Shown here piece by piece: positions 1 through 7,953 of a stretch of 64,000 nt of DNA. The first letter of the stretch is position 1, and each line of letters starts with the position of its first letter. The translations under genes were made by a program, and so were the position numbers. The notes beneath the pieces are model-generated. The model did no database searches. It was not told the DNA's origin and worked only from the letters and a program-made list of their open reading frames with translations. Origin of the DNA: Hymenobacter arizonensis (GTDB lineage: Bacteria > Bacteroidota > Bacteroidia > Cytophagales > Hymenobacteraceae); contig NZ_FOXS01000002.1 of the NCBI RefSeq assembly GCF_900115775.1, forward strand, positions 589,129 through 653,128, read 5' to 3'.

Positions 1-456
1 CTGGCTGTAGCGAGTTTCCCAGCCGTGGCAGTACGGGCAATGATAAACGCCCCGGCCCCACAGCTCGGCCAGGCCCGGCACGGCGGGCAGCTCGTCGACA
101 ACGCCGGTCGCCAGTATCAGGGCGAGGGCCGAAACTTCGGCGCCGCTGCTCAGGGTGAGCTCACACTGGCCGGTGGCCGAGACGCGGGCTTCGCGGGCGA
201 GGTCGGCGCAGATTTCAACCTGGTAGGGCCGCAGTTGCTCGCGACCGATGCGCAGCAATTCCTCGGGCGCGGCTCCGTCGCGGGTGAAGAAGCTGTGCGA
301 GTGGAAGGACGGTGCATTGCGCGACGGCCCACCGTCGAGCACGAGCACGCGGCGCCGCGAACGCCCCAGCACCAACGCGGCGCTCAGGCCGGCGTTGCTG
401 GCGCCCACAATTATCATGTCGTAATGAGCCGCAGTCGGCCGGGGAATTCTACGCAT
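1..456 (-). CDS. Thioredoxin-reductase-like NAD(P)/FAD-dependent oxidoreductase, C-terminus outside window
   Basis: This is the N-terminal 152 codons of a flavoprotein; the gene continues past the left edge. An N-terminal dinucleotide-binding strand (MIIVGASNAGLSAAL) is followed by a conserved ATG-type region (ILATGVVDELPAVPG) and a CPYCHGWE segment near the edge. That segment matches the CxxC active site of the small thioredoxin-reductase-like family found in many Bacteroidota and Actinobacteria. The start at 456 gives the usual short lead-in HYD before the Rossmann strand; an ATG at 417 is the alternative. The substrate is unknown and a pyridine-nucleotide disulfide reductase role is inferred. 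Confidence 0.8.
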   Translation of the reverse strand, partial: MRRIPRPTAAHYDMIIVGASNAGLSAALVLGRSRRRVLVLDGGPSRNAPSFHSHSFFTRDGAAPEELLRIGREQLRPYQVEICADLAREARVSATGQCELTLSSGAEVSALALILATGVVDELPAVPGLAELWGRGVYHCPYCHGWETRYSQ

Positions 457-601
457 AGCGAAATAGGATTGCAGAAAAAGTGAGTTGATAGCGAAGGCAG
501 GAGCGGGGGGAATAAAGCCTCCCACAGGAAGCCTCGGGTAAGCAGGCCCGGGCACTGGGCCAGAGTCCGCTTCCCCGAGGCCAATTGGAGCGGGCCCGCG
601 G

Positions 602-1159
602 TTACTGCACCGTCACGGGGAAGGTTACTTCCACGTCAACATCGCCAGCGGTTTCCGAGCCGGTCTTGCTGCCGGGCTGGTGGCGCAGGGTGATTTTGAG
701 CGTGCCGTTGCCGGCTGCGTTGGTAACTACCCGAGTTGCGAGGCCAATTTGTAGGTTGTTCTTGTCGAGGTCGGTGCGCGTGATGGTGAGCAGGCTGGGG
801 GGCGTGCTTTGGTAAATAAAGAGGTGCTCATCACTCTCTTCTGCTACCTCTTTGGTGACGTCTGCCATTGGGTTCTTAGTCTCGTCAGACAGCGTGATGG
901 CCCCGGTGTAAGTGGTGTTGGCCCGCAGGTTCGTGGAGGTAATGGTGGGGGCGTTGCCACCCGCGCCGTCGATGTCGCGCCATGTGAAGGTGGCGGTGGG
1001 AGCGCCGGCCGTGGTGGGCGTCAGCACATACGTCACGGTCGTGATTTGTTCGTTGTCATCCTCGGGCTCAGGGTCTTTATCCTTCTTACAAGCCGAAAAA
1101 GTGAGCGGAAGGGCCAGCAGCAAAGCAGCCAGGCGGAAGCGTGATTGGAAAATGGTCAT
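602..1159 (-). CDS. Exported lipoprotein partner of TonB receptor ('type 1 periplasmic binding fold' annotation family)
   Basis: A 185-residue protein with a lipoprotein signal: a hydrophobic stretch ends in LTFSAC, so Cys24 would be lipidated, followed by a charged KKDKDPEPEDD linker. The rest looks beta-rich, with the TFTWRDIDG and ITLRHQPGSK blocks that I associate with small Bacteroidota lipoproteins often annotated as type 1 periplasmic binding fold superfamily. It starts 46 bases after the stop of the TonB receptor on the same strand, so the two are probably co-transcribed. A role as a surface or periplasmic accessory in metal uptake is inferred from context only; I see no enzyme motif. 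Confidence 0.72.
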   Translation of the reverse strand: MTIFQSRFRLAALLLALPLTFSACKKDKDPEPEDDNEQITTVTYVLTPTTAGAPTATFTWRDIDGAGGNAPTITSTNLRANTTYTGAITLSDETKNPMADVTKEVAEESDEHLFIYQSTPPSLLTITRTDLDKNNLQIGLATRVVTNAAGNGTLKITLRHQPGSKTGSETAGDVDVEVTFPVTVQ

Positions 1160-1205
1160 GGTGATTGAAATGGTGAAAAATGAAAAGATGGGGAAATGTG
1201 AAGTA

Positions 1206-3626
1206 TCAATTTTTAGAAGTGCCGAAGGCCAGCGGCACCCGTAGCCGCAGCGTCACGTTGCGACCCACTTCGTCGAGGAAGTAGCGGTAGCGGTTGAGGT
1301 AGTCGCGGTAGGTGTTGTCGAGCAGGTTGGTGCCGGTCAGGCTGATTTCCAGCGGCGTGCGCGGCCCCAGCTGCAGCGTGCCCCCGATTTCGGCACCGAG
1401 CAGCCAGTAGCCGGGCGGTGGGGCCAGGTAGTCGCGCTCGTTGTTGTCGAGCGGCACGCGGGTTTGGCGGCGCACGCCTTGCGCCCCAAGCTGCGCATAG
1501 AAGCCCCGCACGCGGCGCGGCGCGTTGCGGGCGCCCTCGGCTTCGTAGCGCAGCCAGCCTTCGAGGCGGTCGGCGGGGGCCAGAATCAGGTAGTCGTCGC
1601 GGCGCAAATCCCGCTCTACCACTGTCGCGGCCTTCGCCCCCAGCGTGAGGGGCCGAGCCACCCGGTAAGCCACCAGCAAGTCGAGTCCATGAAAGCGGGC
1701 ATCGGTCTGTTGGTAGCGGTAGGAGGGAAATAGCCCCCGAATGTCGAGCACGGGCGGAATGGGCGTCTGGAAAATATAATTCTGGATGTGGGTCTGGTAC
1801 ACCGTCAGCTCCCCGTTGAGGCGGGGATGGTCGTGCCAGCTCATGCTAAACGCCGCCGAGCGAGCCGTTTCTGGTCCCAGCCCCGGCGTGCCGGGTGGCC
1901 GGGTAATATCGTAGCCCTCTTCGTAAATGCCGTTGTGCACGCCCTGGCTGGCGCGCTCGTTGGCGGCCGGCGGCCGTTGCAGCAAGCTGGCATCGGCCCG
2001 CAGCGTCACGTGCGGCCCCAAGTCCCGCGCCACGCCCGCCGACAGCGACGGCGTAGTGAAGGCGAAGCTTTCCCGCACCACCGCGAAAGAGCCGCTCGCG
2101 CGGGACGGCCGTCGGGTTTCGAGGTAGCGGCGGTCGAGGCGCAGCCCGGCTTCCAGCAGCCAGAGGCCCGGCCGCCAGTGCCCCAGGGCATAAGCCCCGC
2201 CGCCCGCGTTGGTGAAGTAAGGGATGAAGTAGCGGCTGCCGGGCCGGTAGGTATTGTCCTGGTAAGTGCCGCTCAGGCCCAGCTCGCCGCTGAAGTCGCC
2301 GTGGGAGTGGGGCTCCCAGCGCAGGTCGGCGGTGCTGGTTTGGTTGCGGTAGTCGAGCTCCGGCAGGTTTCTCTGGGCCACGTTGTCGTTGCGCGGCCGG
2401 TACTTGTCGTACTCGCCCCGGCGGTCGGCCTGCTGGGCCAGCGTCAGGTTCAGGCGCCCGCCCCAGCCGTTCAGCTTATAAAAGCTGTTGAGCTTGAACA
2501 GCGTGTGCTGAATTTGCTGATATGGCCGGTCCAGCGCATAGCTAAACGTGGCTGGCAACGGCGCTACCGTGCCCTGGCGAGCCGTGACGTTCCAGTTTTC
2601 CGGCACCGGATACAGGCCCAGCTGGGCGTTGTATTGGCTCACAAAAGCCTCCACGCCCCAGCGCTCCCGCTGCCAGCCCACGGCCGCCGAGTAGTTGTAC
2701 TCGGCCAGCCCCGATGAGCTTATCCAGTAGTCGGGCGTGCGCGAAAGCCCGGCCCGCCGCACCGTGCCCTGGGCCCGCCAGGCCAGCGAAGACAGCCCCG
2801 CCGGCGAACCCTGCACCGTGGCCGACAAAGCGCCCAGCCCGTTGTTGGAAGCGCCCACCGCGTGCACCTCGCCCGTGGTGCCCGCCGAGTCGGGCAGGGC
2901 GGCCGGCTGCACCAGCACCACCCCGCCAATGGCATCAGCCCCGTACCGAACGCCGGCCGCGCCCTTCACCACCGTCAGCTGCGAGGCCACAAAGGGGTCG
3001 ATTTCCGGGCCGTGGTCCTGGCCCCACTGCTGGCCTTCCTGCCGCACCCCGTTGTTAAGCAGGGCTACGCGGTTGGAGTGCAGGCCGTGAATCATGGGCT
3101 TAAACACGTTAGGTCCGGTTTGGATGGCCGATACCCCGCTCACTTTCAGCAGGGCTTCGCCCAGGGTTTGGCCGCGGGTGGCCGCCAGGTCGGCGCCAGT
3201 CAGGGTGGCCGTGGCTTGGGTGGCTGGCGGGGGCGGGGCATGCCCGCGCACCACGGCGCCCTGCAGCTGCACCGCATCGGGGTGCAACTGGAAGTTGCGC
3301 ACCACGGAGCTCGTCACGCGCACCTCGGCCGTTTCGGAGCGGAAGCCCACGAAGCTTACTTCAAGGTGATAAATGCCAGCGCACACGTGGAAGTGATAGT
3401 TGCCATAGGGGTCGGCAGCGCTCACCTCGCCCGTCTCCACCAGCCGGGCCGTAGCGCCAGGCAGCACCACGCCCGACTCGTGGTCGGCCACGCGGCCCGC
3501 CAACGCCAGGGTGCAAATATTCGAAATTGGGGCGTCTTGCGCCCGGACTGGCAGGGCCAGCAGCCCTGTCATCACCATTGCCAGCCATACCGCAACGCGG
3601 CCGGCTATGCAGGAAATTACCCTCAT
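1206..3626 (-). CDS. TonB-dependent outer-membrane receptor, ZnuD-like
   Basis: An 806-residue outer-membrane receptor. After a signal peptide (cleavage near LPVRAQDA) comes a carboxypeptidase-regulatory-like domain (about 30-110), then a plug with TLGEALLKVSGVSAIQTG and the metal-receptor signature MIHGLHSNRVALLNNG followed by WGQDHGPEIDP, as in ZnuD and related heavy-metal receptors. A long beta-barrel follows and ends in LRLRVPLAF. I chose the ATG at 3626, which gives a clean signal peptide; an upstream ATG at 3707 would add 27 Cys-rich residues before it. It lies between a His-rich exported protein and a lipoprotein, which supports zinc or another divalent metal as substrate. The substrate is inferred. 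Confidence 0.85.
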   Translation of the reverse strand: MRVISCIAGRVAVWLAMVMTGLLALPVRAQDAPISNICTLALAGRVADHESGVVLPGATARLVETGEVSAADPYGNYHFHVCAGIYHLEVSFVGFRSETAEVRVTSSVVRNFQLHPDAVQLQGAVVRGHAPPPPATQATATLTGADLAATRGQTLGEALLKVSGVSAIQTGPNVFKPMIHGLHSNRVALLNNGVRQEGQQWGQDHGPEIDPFVASQLTVVKGAAGVRYGADAIGGVVLVQPAALPDSAGTTGEVHAVGASNNGLGALSATVQGSPAGLSSLAWRAQGTVRRAGLSRTPDYWISSSGLAEYNYSAAVGWQRERWGVEAFVSQYNAQLGLYPVPENWNVTARQGTVAPLPATFSYALDRPYQQIQHTLFKLNSFYKLNGWGGRLNLTLAQQADRRGEYDKYRPRNDNVAQRNLPELDYRNQTSTADLRWEPHSHGDFSGELGLSGTYQDNTYRPGSRYFIPYFTNAGGGAYALGHWRPGLWLLEAGLRLDRRYLETRRPSRASGSFAVVRESFAFTTPSLSAGVARDLGPHVTLRADASLLQRPPAANERASQGVHNGIYEEGYDITRPPGTPGLGPETARSAAFSMSWHDHPRLNGELTVYQTHIQNYIFQTPIPPVLDIRGLFPSYRYQQTDARFHGLDLLVAYRVARPLTLGAKAATVVERDLRRDDYLILAPADRLEGWLRYEAEGARNAPRRVRGFYAQLGAQGVRRQTRVPLDNNERDYLAPPPGYWLLGAEIGGTLQLGPRTPLEISLTGTNLLDNTYRDYLNRYRYFLDEVGRNVTLRLRVPLAFGTSKN

Positions 3627-3736
3627 TAAATAGACAAGAAGCGCCGCACAACGGCGGCATAAGCAGTAGTCCGCCCCCAGACCGCGGCAGGGGTCAGGGC
3701 AGAACATTGCTTAAAATCAAGAAAAGCCGGGAGCCG

Positions 3737-4081
3737 CTACGCGGCCGGCGGCCCACGCAGTTGGGCCGGTTGCCGGGCTATCCAGGGCGCTGTGGCGATG
3801 GTAGGCACGGGAGCCGTGGCAAAGCACGAGTGGGCCACTGGCTGTGGCACCACCACAGGCGCGCTCAGCAAAAAGGGCACGTCGTAGAAGTGCTCGGCGG
3901 GGCAGTGCAGGTGCTGGGCGCTAACCAGGGCCTTGCCCTTGCTCCGAAAAGCCGGCGCCTGGGCGGGCTCGTCCGCGGTGTGTGCGTGCGCGTGCATATC
4001 CAATACCCACGTCTCGGGCAGCAGCGTCCGCACGAGGCAGAGCAGCAGGAGAAGGGCGATATGGGAGCGCAGGGCGGACAT
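3737..4081 (-). CDS. Small His-rich exported or membrane-anchored protein of the metal-receptor locus
   Basis: A 114-residue protein with an N-terminal hydrophobic helix (IALLLLLCLVRTLL), a potential metal-binding HAHAHT stretch at about residues 30-35 and a second HLHCPAEHFYDVPF block. Small proteins with these two His blocks commonly sit directly upstream of ZnuD-like receptors in Bacteroidota. Here the receptor start is 110 bases downstream on the same strand. The likely role is metal binding or sensing at the envelope, inferred from composition and position. The C-terminal 30 residues are Ala/Pro-rich and probably disordered. Confidence 0.65.
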   Translation of the reverse strand: MSALRSHIALLLLLCLVRTLLPETWVLDMHAHAHTADEPAQAPAFRSKGKALVSAQHLHCPAEHFYDVPFLLSAPVVVPQPVAHSCFATAPVPTIATAPWIARQPAQLRGPPAA

Positions 4082-4224
4082 AAATACAAAGATGCGAGGA
4101 AAGAAATAAAACGCGGCGAAGAGAATCTTTTTAACCCTCTTCCGTTTATAACATTCCAGTGGAGGCGAATTGTTAACAGCCCAACCAGTATTTTCGCCCC
4201 AAGCGGCTCAGGCCGAACTCTTTT

Positions 4225-4734
4225 GTGATAATTACAACGATTCCCGACCTATCTGTGCAGCACGACGAAGCCTTGGGCTTGCTGCGCATCGAGTGGGCCT
4301 CGGGCCAGGACATGCGAACCTTCCGGGCCAGCTTCGAACAAATTTTAGAACTGGCTCAGCGCTCCCAAACCAGGCATGTACTCCTGGACATAAACTCCTT
4401 TCCCGACATATCGGTGTACGACCAAGTCTGGATGGGGTCAAACTGGATGCCTGAGCTGGTGAAGCTGCCAATCGAGCGTCTGGTTTTGGCCATCAACCGC
4501 CACCGGGTACACAACCAGCTGGCTATCGATTCGCTCATTGCAACAGCGCGTCCGCTCATCAAGTTCGACCTCCAGTTTTTCTTGACGGCCGTGCCGGGCC
4601 TGCACTGGCTCAGCGACTATTCTCCCCGCCTGCCAATGTTGCTGGCCGAGTGGAACGCCGTGCACGGACCCGACCTGCCCTCGGCCTCGGGTAATTTGAC
4701 CGAGCCGCGCAACTTCTTCCGGCCCCGGGGCTAG
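4225..4734 (+). CDS. Conserved hypothetical protein, STAS/SpoIIAA-like size and pattern
   Basis: A 169-residue soluble protein without signal peptide or membrane segment. It begins with a GTG codon at 4225. The pattern of a hydrophobic strand near the start (LGLLRIEWASG), a helix, then VLLDINSFPDIS, WMPELVKLPIERLVLAIN and a closing strand resembles the small alpha/beta STAS-like proteins common in Hymenobacter genomes, but I cannot identify a phosphoacceptor Ser. It stands alone: the metal locus upstream is divergent and htpG downstream has its own promoter region. Function unknown. Confidence 0.6.
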   Translation: MIITTIPDLSVQHDEALGLLRIEWASGQDMRTFRASFEQILELAQRSQTRHVLLDINSFPDISVYDQVWMGSNWMPELVKLPIERLVLAINRHRVHNQLAIDSLIATARPLIKFDLQFFLTAVPGLHWLSDYSPRLPMLLAEWNAVHGPDLPSASGNLTEPRNFFRPRG

Positions 4735-4750
4735 GCCGACGGCCCCCGCC

Positions 4751-4793
4751 GCTGTCAATCTGACAGCGCATCTCCCCTTGGAACGTGCTTTGA
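4751..4793 (+). promoter_or_regulatory. htpG control region: TGTCA palindrome plus sigma54-like -24/-12 element
   Basis: A perfect 7-bp inverted repeat, GCTGTCA-ATC-TGACAGC (4751-4767), is followed by TTGGAACGTGCTTTGA (4778-4793), which fits a -24/-12 promoter with the TTGG and TTTGA blocks correctly spaced (GG, then 10 bases). The initiation site would fall near 4804, about 67 bases before the htpG ATG. No TAnnTTTG element is seen here, unlike many other genes in the window. The sigma54 reading is inferred. Confidence 0.45.
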
Positions 4794-4870
4794 ATGCCGC
4801 TCGACCTGCGGCCCGCGGCCCTGTGCCCGGCCATTCCGTCTGCATTCAACCGTTTCCCTATCTTATTACC

Positions 4871-6706
4871 ATGCAAGAAACCGGCTCCATCTCCATCCAC
4901 ACCGAGAACATCTTCCCCATCATCAAGAAGTTCTTGTATTCCGACCACGAAATCTTCCTGCGGGAATTGGTTTCGAACGCCGTCGATGCCACCCAGAAGC
5001 TGAAGAGCCTGGCCCAGCTGGGCGAGTTCAAAGGCGAGCTGGGCGAGCTGAAAGTGCGCGTGACCGTGGACAAAGAAGCCCGCAAAATCACGATTTCCGA
5101 CCACGGCCTGGGCATGACGGCCGAGGAAATCAAGAAGTACATCAACCAGATTGCCTTCTCCGGCGCCACCGAGTTTGTGGAGCAGTACAAGGAGAAGGAC
5201 GCCGCCACCAAAGACCAGATTATCGGTCAGTTTGGCCTGGGCTTCTACTCGGCCTTCATGGTGGCCAGTGAGGTGGAAATCTGGTCGAAGTCATACAAAG
5301 ACGACACGCTGACGGCCCACTGGGTGTGCGACGGCAGCACGCAGTTCACCCTCGACGAGCCCACGGGCGAGCACGCCAAGGCCGAGCGCGGCACCGACGT
5401 GGTGCTACACGTGGCCGAAGATTCCGACGAATTCCTGGAGGAGGCCCGCCTGCGCACCATCCTCACCAAGTACTGCAAGTTCCTGCCCATTCCGATTGAG
5501 TTCGAGGGCCAGCTCATCAACGACACCACGCCCATCTGGACCAAGCAGCCCGCCGAGCTGACCGACGAAGACTACAAGAAGTTCTACCAGGAGCTCTACC
5601 CCATGAGCATGGACGAACCCCTGTTCTGGATTCACCTGAACGTGGACTACCCGTTCAACCTGACGGGCATTCTCTACTTCCCCAAGGTGAAGGACGAACT
5701 GCAGTTTCAGCGCAACAAGATTCAGCTCTACTCGCGCCAGGTGTTCATCACCGACGAAGTGAAGGACGTGGTGCCCGAATTCCTGATGCTGTTGCACGGC
5801 GTGATTGACTCGCCCGATATTCCCCTGAACGTGTCGCGTAGCTTCTTGCAGGCCGACGCCGCGGTGAAGAAAATCAACACCTACATCACCAAGAAAGTAG
5901 CCGACAAGCTCAGCAGCCTGTTCAAGCAGGACCGGCCCGGCTACGAGGAGAAGTGGTCCGATATCGGCATGTTTGTGAAGTACGGCATGCTCTCGGACGA
6001 GAAATTCTACGAGAAGGCCAAGGACTTTGTGCTGCTGAAGAACGTGGACAACAAGCTGTTCACCCTCAACGAGTACACCGAGCACATTCAGGCCAACCAG
6101 AAAGACAAGAACGACAGCACCGTGGTGCTCTACACCAACGATGCCGAGCACCAGCACAGCTTCGTGGCTGCTGCCCAGGAGCGCGGCTACGACGTGCTGA
6201 ACTTCGACCACATTCTCGACCCGCACTTCGTGGGCCAGCTAGAGCAGAAACTGGAGAAAACCAGCTTCAAGCGTGTCGATGCCGACACCGTGAGCAAGCT
6301 CATCGAGAAGGACACCACCACCGAAAGCGTGCTGGGCGAAGACGACCAGAAAAAGCTGGAAGAAACGTTCAAATCGGCCATCGCCAACGAGGCTATGCAC
6401 GTGAAAGTGGCGGCCCTCTCGCCCCAGGACGCGCCCGTGGTTATCACTCAAAACGAGTTCATGCGCCGCATGAAGGATATGCAGCGCACTGGCGGCGGTG
6501 GCGGCATGCAGATGTTCGGCGCCTTCCCCGAGTCGTATGATGTGACAGTGAACGCCAACCACCCCGTAGCCCAGAAAGTACTGGCCGACGGCGGCAGCGG
6601 CGAGAAACTGGCCAAGCAGGCCTTTGACTTGGCCCTCCTGGCCCAAGGCATGCTGAAAGGCGAGGCGCTGACGGCGTTTGTGAAGCGTAGTACGGAGCTG
6701 CTGTAA
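4871..6706 (+). CDS. htpG: Molecular chaperone HtpG (Hsp90 family)
   Basis: A 611-residue cytoplasmic ATP-dependent chaperone. The N-terminal GHKL ATPase has the helix FLRELVSNAVDATQKL with the Mg-binding Asn, the DHGLGMT loop and a glycine-rich lid (GQFGLGFYSAF). The middle domain has the conserved catalytic-loop region (RSFLQAD) and the C-terminal dimerisation domain ends normally. The true start is the ATG at 4871 (MQETGSISIHTENIFPI); upstream in-frame ATGs lie within the promoter region. The length is typical of HtpG. A palindrome and sigma54-like promoter precede it, and a bidirectional terminator inside an inverted-repeat cassette follows the stop. Confidence 0.97.
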   Translation: MQETGSISIHTENIFPIIKKFLYSDHEIFLRELVSNAVDATQKLKSLAQLGEFKGELGELKVRVTVDKEARKITISDHGLGMTAEEIKKYINQIAFSGATEFVEQYKEKDAATKDQIIGQFGLGFYSAFMVASEVEIWSKSYKDDTLTAHWVCDGSTQFTLDEPTGEHAKAERGTDVVLHVAEDSDEFLEEARLRTILTKYCKFLPIPIEFEGQLINDTTPIWTKQPAELTDEDYKKFYQELYPMSMDEPLFWIHLNVDYPFNLTGILYFPKVKDELQFQRNKIQLYSRQVFITDEVKDVVPEFLMLLHGVIDSPDIPLNVSRSFLQADAAVKKINTYITKKVADKLSSLFKQDRPGYEEKWSDIGMFVKYGMLSDEKFYEKAKDFVLLKNVDNKLFTLNEYTEHIQANQKDKNDSTVVLYTNDAEHQHSFVAAAQERGYDVLNFDHILDPHFVGQLEQKLEKTSFKRVDADTVSKLIEKDTTTESVLGEDDQKKLEETFKSAIANEAMHVKVAALSPQDAPVVITQNEFMRRMKDMQRTGGGGGMQMFGAFPESYDVTVNANHPVAQKVLADGGSGEKLAKQAFDLALLAQGMLKGEALTAFVKRSTELL

Positions 6707-6708
6707 AA

Positions 6709-6863
6709 CCTCACCCCCGGCCCCTCTCCCGTGGAGAGGGGAGCCAACTGATTCGTAATGAAAAGCCCCGACTCATTTTTGAGTCGGGGCTTTTTGTTTT
6801 GAACTGATGAATAATGGGGCCGCCGTGGCTCCCCTCTCCACGGGAGAGGGGCCGGGGGTGAGG
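6709..6863. repeat. Inverted-repeat cassette, family A, wrapped around a terminator
   Basis: Two 37-base arms (6709-6745 and 6827-6863) are perfect reverse complements of each other. Each arm is itself a hairpin (CCCCTCTCC-CGT-GGAGAGGGG). The left arm begins two bases after the htpG stop and the right arm ends on the base before the stop of the convergent methyltransferase. The terminator lies between the arms. A related pair is at 62371-62469. Confidence 0.9.
6761..6795. terminator. Bidirectional rho-independent terminator between htpG and methyltransferase
   Basis: A perfect stem GCCCCGACTC / GAGTCGGGGC (6765-6774 with 6781-6790) is flanked by AAAA on the left and TTTTT on the right, so it can serve both convergent genes. 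Confidence 0.9.
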
Positions 6864-7784
6864 TTACGCCGCCTTCACGTTCCGCGCCACCACAAACATC
6901 CTATCCCCAAACCGCCCGGTCACCTTATTCAAATAGTAAGTCGGGTACTGCCCCGCCAGCTTGCCCACCTTCTCCACCATACTGCCGCCCAAGCGGATAT
7001 TCTTCGGCGGCTTCACCGGATTCAGCAGCTCCACTACCTCGAACCCCTGCTTCTTGAGCATCTTGGTAATGGTGGCAGGAGTAAATTCGAAGAGGTGATA
7101 AGGCGGGATGTCCATCTTGCGCTCCTTGCCCAGCAGGCCGTACGCGGCGAAGCCCAAGCGCACGGTGGGCAGGTTCAGGGTGGCGGGCAGGGCCAGAACC
7201 AGCAGGCCATCGTTGGACAGAATGCGGTGAAACTTGGCCAGCGTGGCGCTGGGCGAGAGCAGGTGCTCGAGCACGTCGCCCATGTAGGCGAGGTCGAACT
7301 GGTTTTCGTGGAAGTCCTCGGTGGTTTCGATGTTGCCGGTTACCACAGGCAGCTGCAACTCGCGGCGGGCAAATTCGGCGGCGTGCTCGGAGATTTCCAG
7401 GCCGTGGGTTTCCCAGCCCAGCGCTTGCAGACTTTTGAGGGTGTAGCCAGGGCCGCAGCCCACTTCCAGGTAGCGGAACTTGCGGCCGGGGTACTTGGCC
7501 AGGATGTAGTTGGTGAACTTGTCGGGCCGGACCTGGTTTAATACATCGCGCTTCTGGCCTTCCTCAATGAAAACCACCTCCTGTTGGGTGCGGTCGTAGT
7601 TGGGCCGCTCCGTGAAGTAGTCCTTGCCGTAGAGCCGTTCCAGCTGCACGGGCGTGGGCTGGGGGTCCAGAAACATCAGGTCGCAGCTTTGGCACTGGGT
7701 GCCTTGCAGCTTTTGACTTTCAAATTCGTAGTAGAAAGGCAGCTTTTTAAATTTGGTGCTGCCGCACAAGTCGCAGGTACGCAT
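6864..7784 (-). CDS. Class I SAM-dependent methyltransferase with N-terminal zinc ribbon
   Basis: A 306-residue cytoplasmic protein. An N-terminal zinc-ribbon has CDLC at about residues 4-7 and CQSC at about 33-36. The SAM-binding core has motif I LEVGCGPGYTL (about 115) and a Methyltransf_23/11-like layout with DVLEHLLSP. Proteins of this architecture occur in sugar, lipid or ubiquinone-like modification, but the substrate cannot be told here. I use the ATG at 7784, directly before RTCDLC; an in-frame ATG at 7808 lies in repeat-like sequence. The gene is convergent with htpG. Confidence 0.82.
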   Translation of the reverse strand: MRTCDLCGSTKFKKLPFYYEFESQKLQGTQCQSCDLMFLDPQPTPVQLERLYGKDYFTERPNYDRTQQEVVFIEEGQKRDVLNQVRPDKFTNYILAKYPGRKFRYLEVGCGPGYTLKSLQALGWETHGLEISEHAAEFARRELQLPVVTGNIETTEDFHENQFDLAYMGDVLEHLLSPSATLAKFHRILSNDGLLVLALPATLNLPTVRLGFAAYGLLGKERKMDIPPYHLFEFTPATITKMLKKQGFEVVELLNPVKPPKNIRLGGSMVEKVGKLAGQYPTYYLNKVTGRFGDRMFVVARNVKAA

Positions 7785-7833
7785 GGCTGTAGCGCGCGAG
7801 TAGCGCAAACTTTAACTTCGTTGACCTTTCGGT

Positions 7834-7912
7834 TGTAGTTCGCGTCCCGGAACGACTACCGCCAGCGCAAATGCACAACGGCGCGGGGACGCGAGCTGCA
7901 AAGTTCGCGCTA
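7834..7912. repeat. Inverted-repeat element, family G, upstream of methyltransferase
   Basis: GTAGTTCGCGTCC at 7834-7846 is matched in inverted form by GGACGCGAGCT...TTCGCGCTAC at about 7886-7912, and a smaller hairpin (GTAGT...ACTAC) lies inside the left half. A degenerate relative of the same motif extends to about 7790, beside the chosen methyltransferase start. The divergent ypdA begins 42 bases to the right. Confidence 0.6.
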
Positions 7913-7953
7913 CTTCACTCAACAATTCTCCAACCCCTGGTTGGCACTAGTAT

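Noticed and set aside
1788..2717. Long plus-strand frame of 309 codons
   Set aside because: It is antisense to the TonB receptor gene, has Arg/Ala/Pro-rich composition and no recognisable domain.
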